The position numbers and the translations under genes are program-made. A DNA stretch of 64,000 nucleotides, from NCBI GenBank assembly GCA_012934845.2, contig WNNJ02002483.1:36580-100579 (forward strand), read 5' to 3'. A model generated the notes under the pieces. That model did not search any database. It worked only from the letters and a program-made list of their open reading frames with translations, and was not told the origin of the DNA. The DNA is from Pomphorhynchus laevis. Its lineage: Eukaryota; Acanthocephala; Palaeacanthocephala; Echinorhynchida; Pomphorhynchidae. Positions 58,080 through 64,000 of this stretch are shown here, piece by piece (position 1 is the stretch's first letter; each line of letters begins with the position of its first letter).

Positions 58080-60305
58080 TCTTCGCGAAGTAAAATTAAA
58101 ACGGCACTGTTTTTATATGGTTTTTGCACGGCTGCTAAATTAGCATTATTATTCAACGTCAATTCAAAGGATCGATCAAATAGTGCATATATATCAAAAA
58201 ATGTGATTAAACGAGTAATGGCGCCTTATATTCAAAACGACCAGTCTTATGATTTGTCTGTAAAATTGGATGCGTCTGCTTGTGTTTGTTTGGATAAAGT
58301 TTTACCTACGTTCTTCCGTTGTAATAATGAATTTGATGGTGTTGATGACTGTCAATCTCAAACAATTGAAAAACAATAAAACGCTCTTTATTGCTGGATA
58401 TTAAATATCAGTGCGCTTCTTTAGGCAGCCAAACTCTAACTAGATACAAGGATCGACACATACTTATAAATACCAAATCTTAGAACGTTTCCTCAAACTG
58501 TACACTTCTCAATTATAATCATCTTAGCTTTGACCGATTCTATAATGTTTTATTCAGTGATATTTTTATCAAATGCTGATAATTCTCAGACCCGTGTGGA
58601 TGATTACATATATAATTTACGTGATGTTTTTTCCCATCTCTTGCTCGAAGGTGATGAAGAATTAGATCCTTGTCTGGAAGTTCGGAAGTTATTCCGTCTT
58701 GGTATAAAGTCAGCTGATAAGCCTAGATTATTGAAAGTTACATTATCTACTCCATAACACGCAAGTATTTTATTAATGCCTGGGTACCTTCTGAAAGGCC
58801 GTTCGTATCGAATATTTTGCGACTTATCTCCAGAAAAGCGGTTGAAGTTTAGAGAAGCAAACAGTGAATTACGAAGTCGTCCATCTAAAGATGAAGTAAT
58901 CTTTGTATACGAACTTTTTGGGATGTTAGGTTGCACCCAGTTGTTCGTTGGAACTGAGTGACTTCCTTGATTGTCGGCATAACACCCACCACTTAAATAC
59001 AAACTATCACAGTCGATAAAGTAGTGCGGATATCAATTTACTGCAACCATCGTGCAATAAAGTTGGTATAGATATATCATTGGGGCGTTTAATCTCATTT
59101 AGTAGCATATATTGTAATACTTCGAAATACCCTCCATACAGAGCCACGCGCTATTTCTCAGTCGGTTGTTCTAATCTTCGCAGTTTGATTGCACAAATAG
59201 TAGAGATAAGGCATCATTTACTGTCGCAAACATACGATGTATTCTGTGCCACTGAATCGTAACTCCATCAATATATTGTTGATGTTGTTGTTGATATTCC
59301 GGGGTATCGCGATAGGAAGTCAGGTAAACGTGATGGAAAGGTTGCCGCCTATGTTCGAGATAATATTTTGATTTCTGGCGTTTTTAATGCATGTGACCTT
59401 AATGGTTTCTTTGAAAGTCTCAACTTCCATATCAAATATGAATATATTGGTATTAATATTTGTGTTGAATATCGTTCTCCATCAATAGCCACAGATTTTG
59501 ATCTCCTAAAATCCAATTTACAATCAGTATGAATCTGTTCACATTGTATTCTCTTAGGAGATTTTAATCTCAAACGTTCTAATTGGGCAAAGTCTCTATT
59601 TTATAATGGAACCGCTGTAGAAACAGAAATTTCTATTTTCCCTTCTAATGAGCTTCTGTTAATCCGACACATTCAACAGCCGAGTTGTTTCTCATCAAGA
59701 GTAGGTTCTGTGCTTGATTTGATGTTTACCAGACGTGTTGATGACACAGTCAGTGTAGATTTTCTCCGTCCTGTTATGGAAGTGATCATTGCGTACTTTC
59801 CTTGGGGACAGTACCAAACATCAAATTTTGCCATCAGCAAACAAAAATTTTTAAGCGTAATTGGTCAAGGGGGAATATAGAACATGTTTTAACTTTCTGT
59901 CAGCATTACCCGCTCTCGCCTTCGACAGCAGATAGGGTACCACTGGGAACTATTTACAATTACTTTTTGAAATTATCTGATATAATTGCTCTAATGCGTG
60001 CGATCTCTCAAGTAGCTCAACTTCCTGCATGGATTGACCGAGACCTCAAGTAGTCACTTAATATTCGAAACCGCTAATAGAAGTTATCCCGCTCACATCC
60101 CGAACTAATTGCAAGCTATAGATATGTCAGAAATCGCTGTTCTAGATTAAAAGCTTCAAAACATGATGAATTTAAATCTGCAATTGTTAGCAAGGAGAAT
60201 CGCAATCTCAATCGCTTGTTGTCTCATTATGGAGTTTCTTCGTTGCTGTATAGGTGCATCAGTGATTTCCTCCGTAATAGCTTTATTAGAGCTAGAGTTG
60301 GAAGC
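58080..60305 (+). mobile_element. CR1-like LINE, ORF1 and endonuclease half
   Basis: ORF1 is represented by 58530-58757 (EVRKLFRLGIKSADKPRLLK, VTLSTP) and 58776-58961 (YRIFCDLSPEKRLKFREANS). Endonuclease follows: LRSLIAQIVEIRHHLLSQTY and DVFCATES near 59190 (ES metal site), then IPGYRDRKSGKRDGKVAAYV near 59300, YIGINICVEYRSPS, LLGDFNLKRSNW near 59560 and SRVGSVLDLMFTRR. It ends in the endonuclease-RT linker at about 60305, where a PLE begins. Possibly the 5' half of the family at 16751-18790. Confidence 0.8.
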
Positions 60306-61617
60306 CATTTATAAAACACTATTTCAGTATTAATTCTACAAAATAATTTATAGAACACACAAACGGAATAAATTTTCAGAATATAAATAAGTACGATTTT
60401 AGTACTCTTTATACAAATCTAGATTTATTAGATATTAAAGAAGCGTTAGTAAAATTAATTAATCTTATATTCGGAAAAATATATACATATATATGTTATA
60501 ATAATTATAACGTCTATCTAACAAAAATTAAACCATCAAATAAATATATGGATAAAATTGAATTAATAGAATCCTTAAATATTTTGATAAATCAAAATTA
60601 TTTAAAAGTAGGGACATCTATATTTAGACAAGTAAAAGGTGTTCCAATGGGTGGTAATAGTAGCCCAATTATAGCTGACTTGTTTTTAAGCTTTATAGAA
60701 TATGAATTTGTTCATAACTTGTAAAAACTAAATCTAAACAATATAAATATATGAAATATATGTTTCGATACATTGATGATATATGTGTATTTAATTCTAA
60801 TAATTTTTATTCAATTAGTGAGCACATTTATCCAGAAGCCTTATTCTTAACAAAACCAATATTAATGATAAAGAAGGTGTATATCTAGATATGAACATTA
60901 AATTAACATTAACTAAAACTACTATTAATTTATATCGTAAAGATGACATATTTAAATTTACAAGAAACATATTTTTGCATGAGCATTCATGCATACCATA
61001 TAATATAAAATATAATACATTAGAATAATGAAATTTTAAGAATTGCAACAATATGTAATGATATTGACTTTCTTCAAAATCATTTAAATAATTTAATAGA
61101 TACATATTTTAAACTAGGTTACTATAAAAATAACATCAACAGAAAATAGTAAAATATATAAATCAACACAATAATATAAAGAATAAATTTAAACTCTTAA
61201 GTGGCAAATTTTTATGGATGGATAATAAATAATATACTTTGTATTAGAATAAGATACTAGATAGTTATTTCAGAGGAAATACATCATTAGCATGTATTTG
61301 GCCCCGCTGCTATGTTGGGTAGAGGAGTTAGGGGCCGAAACCTGATAGCATAGCAGTTCCTCCTGATGACCTCTAATCCTTATTCTGATACAACGTCTGT
61401 TATTTATTAGTCAATTCATAAAAATGACGTTTATTTTAAATTTTATTTTTTATTTTTTATTTTTATTTTTATTTTTTAACTTGATTTAAATTATAGAAAA
61501 TCTAAAAACAATTATTAATTTTATTATTTAATTATTAAATTTTGATTTAGCATTATTATGTTTTGTTTATTTTATAATTATATAACAATACGTAGACTCA
61601 GTTAGCTGATTTAATCC
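60306..61617 (+). mobile_element. Penelope-like element k
   Basis: Begins within the pre-RT region (TTTATAAAACACTATTTCAG), then RT (GVPMGGNSSP near 60635, RYIDDICVFNS near 60770), C-terminal end WMDNK at about 61230, structured block 61265-61375 and terminal tract ending ACTCAGTTAGCTGATTTAAT at 61617. It is very similar to copy h, with a few frame breaks. Confidence 0.88.
61265..61375 (+). ncRNA. Candidate structured RNA block, best-preserved copy
   Basis: Contains an 8-bp hairpin AAATACAT-cattagc-ATGTATTT, the interleaved pairs GGCCCC/GGGGCC and CTGCTATG/CATAGCAG (all Watson-Crick), and the outer AGAGG/CCTCT. GAAA follows AGAG and also GGGGCC; CTGATGA precedes CCTCT. Confidence 0.55.
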
Positions 61618-61837
61618 TCCCCCAAACGTGTAAATTGTAGAGTTACGCCGGGTACTGTACTCGTTTATCTTTTATTTATTGTTTACCTTAATGACTTGCT
61701 GTTAAGAATCTAGAACCTTTGCTTGGATTTTGCGGATAACCTCAAAATTTAGTTTGTTAATATCAACGATACATATAATCGGCCCCTACATGACGACCTT
61801 GATCGAATACACAAATGGAGTGTAGCTATGGGTATGA

Positions 61838-61912
61838 AGCTAAAAAAGTAAGCATGTATGTGAAGCTAAAAAAGTAAGCATGTATGCGAAGCTAAAAAAG
61901 TAAGCATGATCG
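61838..61912. repeat. Short tandem triplication
   Basis: Three copies of GAAGCTAAAAAAGTAAGCAT with TGTATG linkers (period about 26-27 bp) within the CR1 RT fragment. Confidence 0.85.
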
Positions 61913-62001
61913 TTAATTTCGATTAGAAGTTCATGCACTCGAAATTATATCTGAGTGTAGGAATTTGTCATTTTGCACAGGACATTGAGAACTTGCGCAA
62001 A

Positions 62002-62268
62002 TTAAATCAGCTAACTGAGTCTACGTATTGTTATATAATTATAAAATAAACAAAACATAATAATGCTAAATCAAAATTTAATAATTAAATAATAAAATTA
62101 ATAATTGTTTTTTAGATTTTCTATAATTTAAATCAAGTTAAAATAAAAATAAAATAAAATTTAAAATAAACGTCATTTTTATGAATTGACTAATAAATAA
62201 CAGACGTTGTATCAGAATAAGAATTAGAGGTCATCAGGAGGAACTGCTATGCTATCAGGTTTCGGTAA
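62002..62268 (-). mobile_element. Penelope-like element end l
   Basis: TTAAATCAGCTAACTGAGTC, terminal tract, then half of the structured block up to GCTATCAGGTTTCGG. It stops at that point and the CR1 sequence resumes, so only the terminal ~265 bp is present. It faces copy k tail to tail. Confidence 0.88.
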
Positions 62269-62351
62269 GACAATGAAAGCTATGTATTGCATCAAAAATA
62301 TGCTTGCGGAACTACGAGCATTAACCATTGAAACTAAAGGTACTCTGGGTC

Positions 62352-62511
62352 ACTATTAAATTATCAAAATCGAAATGGCAAGACGCCACGCATGAGGTAG
62401 AAAATTTATTGAATTTTCGATTCCAGTTTAGAATCATCATCAGAAATTGTAATTTGCATGAACAGTTGTAAATATTTACAACAGTTGCCATTTCAATTTT
62501 GATAGTTTACG
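62352..62511. mobile_element. Palindromic MITE, family P, copy 2
   Basis: TTAAATTATCAAAATCGAAA and AATTTTGATAGTTTA mirrored ends; GGCAAGACGCCACGCATGAG inner left. The right arm is shortened relative to copy 1 (47976-48219). Inserted into the CR1 fragment. Confidence 0.88.
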
Positions 62512-62788
62512 AGCATTAAGTTTTAAACAACTATATTGTGCATTGGTTCGCCCACACACTGAATACTGTATCCAGGCATCATGTTCATCAAGGCAGAAAT
62601 TACGAAGCTTGAGTCAGTGCTTTGAAGATGCTCCATATTGTGTTTTCAACCTGCGTATTCATACGTAGATCGCTTAGATTCCTTACAGATGCTTTCAGTG
62701 CGTAAAAGGTTGATTTACTTAAACCTCATTGCGACGTGGTAATTCATTCCGCAGAAGGATTTCCTTCTTATATATGAAGATTATTTCG

Positions 62789-64000
62789 TCAGCTCGTAGC
62801 GGATTCGACTAGTGAGCAACCGGCACAGAACAAACGGCGGATTGAGAGGTCGTCAGAATTGGAGTGCCAGGATTCGGTGTGGCAGAAGAGATTGATGGAT
62901 TGCTTGGTGAATAGGTTGAGGATGATATCGGATTTTTTGAGAATAGATCTAGTGTTGAGGAAGCCGGGGCGGAAACCTTGTGTGGTGGTGATAGGGGCTA
63001 GTTGAGAAAACACATAGGGGAGATGTAGCGCCATCAAATTTTCGAGCGGGTGTGGACAACTTGAACATTTCCATCGATGTTTCGGATGAAGAGAGATGTT
63101 TCGCCGTTTTCCTCGCGACGGCATTTTTCGATGCGGTTATATGAGAGTTGAGCGATTTCGGAGGGTGTGCGATCGGTTAAAATGCGAGTGGCTGAAGAGG
63201 ACATGAGTTTGAATCGTTGGGAGAGGACAGAATACGCGTGAGAGCAATGCTTGAAAACAATTTTTAGGAGAGGGGGCTGGAAAGGATTAGATTGAGAAGA
63301 TTTATTTAGGCGGATGAATGCGACAGGGTAGATATTGTTGAAACAGGATGGTTTATCCGCAGGAACAAGAGACAACAGGATGGATCTGAATGCGGAAACA
63401 TCGTGGTCGAGACGTGCTTGTGGAGATAAAGAGGTGGAAGGAGTGATATTAGTGACGATGACGCAACGATCGCGAGAAGGAAAGCGTTTCCGTAAAGGAG
63501 GACGAGTAACGTGAGTTGGTGAGATCACGATAGGAGAGCTGGGAGTTGAGGATATCAAGGGAGTAGGTTTGACAGCGGAAGACAAAGAGGATTTGGATAA
63601 TAGAGAGGGTGGTGAGCGATGTGAGGAAAGGTTATGAGTAGAAGGATTGTGGAGGTTGGTGGAGGTGATTTTGATTGAGGGATGTAGGTTATTGAGAAAC
63701 GAGATAGAAGGGAAGATACGGGGGTTGTCGGGAAGTGAAGACATGGGATTAGAAGTGCATGTGATGACAGGATCAGTGGGTTGACAAAGGATATCAGAAA
63801 CGACTGGGGTGGTTTGAGTGGACACGTTGGAGGTTGATATGTTCTTATGGGAGAGGTCGCGTGTGAGTATGTTTGCACAAAAGGCGCATAGGAAGTCTTC
63901 TTTAGACTTACTGTTGTCGCATGCGATTGTAGTCCAGACGCTGCGGTCGTGTCGAGCACTGTACTTGTAGTTGAGCACAGTTGGTGTTGGTCGTAGCTGT
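62789..64000 (-). mobile_element. LINE-X copy 7, ORF1 plus endonuclease N-terminus
   Basis: Minus-strand element whose 5' end leaves the window on the right; it is cut at 62789 inside the endonuclease (HTESWHSNSDD retained). ORF1 is complete (see entry). Confidence 0.88.
63034..63978 (-). CDS. LINE-X ORF1 protein (intact frame)
   Basis: 314-codon uninterrupted frame, the longest non-host ORF in the window apart from the RT of copy 4. The N-terminus has ARHDRSVWTTIACDNSKSKE and FLCAFCAN (C-x2-C). A Ser/Pro/Thr-rich linker follows (about residues 55-145). A basic KRFPSRDRCVIVTNI begins a likely RRM-like domain to about residue 290 (AFRSILLSLVPADKPS, LLKIVFKHCSHAYSVLSQRF, SSSATRILTDRTPSEIAQL), ending RREENGETSLFIRNIDG. 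Such LINE ORF1 proteins bind the element RNA (family knowledge). Other copies of ORF1 here are deleted (1922-2305) or shifted (36621-37600). Confidence 0.8.
   Translation of the reverse strand: MLNYKYSARHDRSVWTTIACDNSKSKEDFLCAFCANILTRDLSHKNISTSNVSTQTTPVVSDILCQPTDPVITCTSNPMSSLPDNPRIFPSISFLNNLHPSIKITSTNLHNPSTHNLSSHRSPPSLLSKSSLSSAVKPTPLISSTPSSPIVISPTHVTRPPLRKRFPSRDRCVIVTNITPSTSLSPQARLDHDVSAFRSILLSLVPADKPSCFNNIYPVAFIRLNKSSQSNPFQPPLLKIVFKHCSHAYSVLSQRFKLMSSSATRILTDRTPSEIAQLSYNRIEKCRREENGETSLFIRNIDGNVQVVHTRSKI

Larger units (their letters stand above)
61620..62785 (+). mobile_element. CR1-like LINE RT, interrupted twice
   Basis: FIVYLNDLLLRI and LDFADNLKI near 61670-61740 (catalytic box now ADN), LHDDLDRIHKWSVAMGMKLK near 61790, then a PLE end (62002-62268), KAMYCIKNMLAELRAL at 62280, a family P MITE (62352-62511), and ALSFKQLYCALVRPHTEYCI near 62520. 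It ends against LINE-X at about 62790. A 17-bp stretch (GAAGCTAAAAAAGTAAGCATG) is triplicated at 61838-61910. Confidence 0.75.

Noticed and set aside
61265-61375. HDV-like ribozyme
   Set aside because: The P1-P2 interleaving is similar, but no P3 hairpin or P4 with a catalytic-C context is visible.

Overview
This window looks like AT-rich intergenic and intronic DNA from an animal, most likely an arthropod (inference). It has three interrupted or compact nuclear genes with GT-AG introns, CR1/Jockey-type LINEs, an R2-like group of non-LTR elements, Penelope-like elements (PLEs), a Tc1/mariner element, hAT remnants, fold-back MITEs and Ty3/Gypsy fossils. There is no operon structure. Most of the DNA is layered, decayed transposons.

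Host genes. (1) 3843-8023 (+): TFIIH subunit p34 (GTF2H3/Tfb4), two coding exons whose split codon fits exactly across a 3.3 kb intron full of transposon debris. (2) 9874/9898-11178 (+): mitochondrial succinyl-CoA ligase beta subunit (GTP-type, SUCLG2), all coding sequence in one exon; a 3' splice site directly abuts the likely ATG at 9898. (3) 54091-40138 (-): three consecutive exons of an M14 metallocarboxypeptidase (CPM/CPD/CPE group), separated by 3.3 kb and 10.3 kb introns stuffed with transposons. This gene is nearly invisible to long-ORF scanning because its exons are 63, 143 and 167 nt.

Transposon layout. 1-3480: LINE-X (-), a perfect 16-bp minisatellite at its 5' end, and R2-like and other LINE fragments (-). 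4372-6690: PLE and LINE-X scraps in the TFIIH intron. 8130-9085 and 11442-13280: PLE ends and MITEs around SUCLG2. 13390-18790: an almost full R2-like element, a LINE-X tail, then a CR1 element. 19628-21105: PLE (-). 22795-26280: hAT end, LINE-X with endonuclease and RT, PLE N-terminus. 26400-28412: CR1 scrap, Gypsy integrase fossil, MITE. 28715-32216: R2-like N-terminal half, then the best-preserved PLE (+). 32225-34390: LINE-X subfamily 2 (-). 36540-39480: LINE-X (+). 40138-54091: carboxypeptidase gene with nested MITEs, a Tc1-like element with 213-bp inverted repeats, a PLE, a LINE RT, a Gypsy pol fossil and R2-like pieces. 54660-57810: second near-full R2-like element (-). 58080-62780: CR1 5' half, PLE, CR1 3' half. 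62790-64000: LINE-X ORF1 (-), running off the right edge.

Most interesting signals: a repeated PLE terminal block that can fold into a pseudoknot plus a perfect hairpin and carries hammerhead-like boxes (CTGATGA, GAAA) in an unusual order; tail-to-tail inverted PLE ends at two loci; a GC-rich 5' hairpin shared by two R2-like elements; a conserved 3' hairpin in LINE-X; a fresh ~560-bp duplication of a Gypsy/MITE chimera; and a perfect 30-bp snap-back inversion inside a LINE.

Calls rest on reading translations and repeats by eye; family names are from recognised motifs, not database searches.
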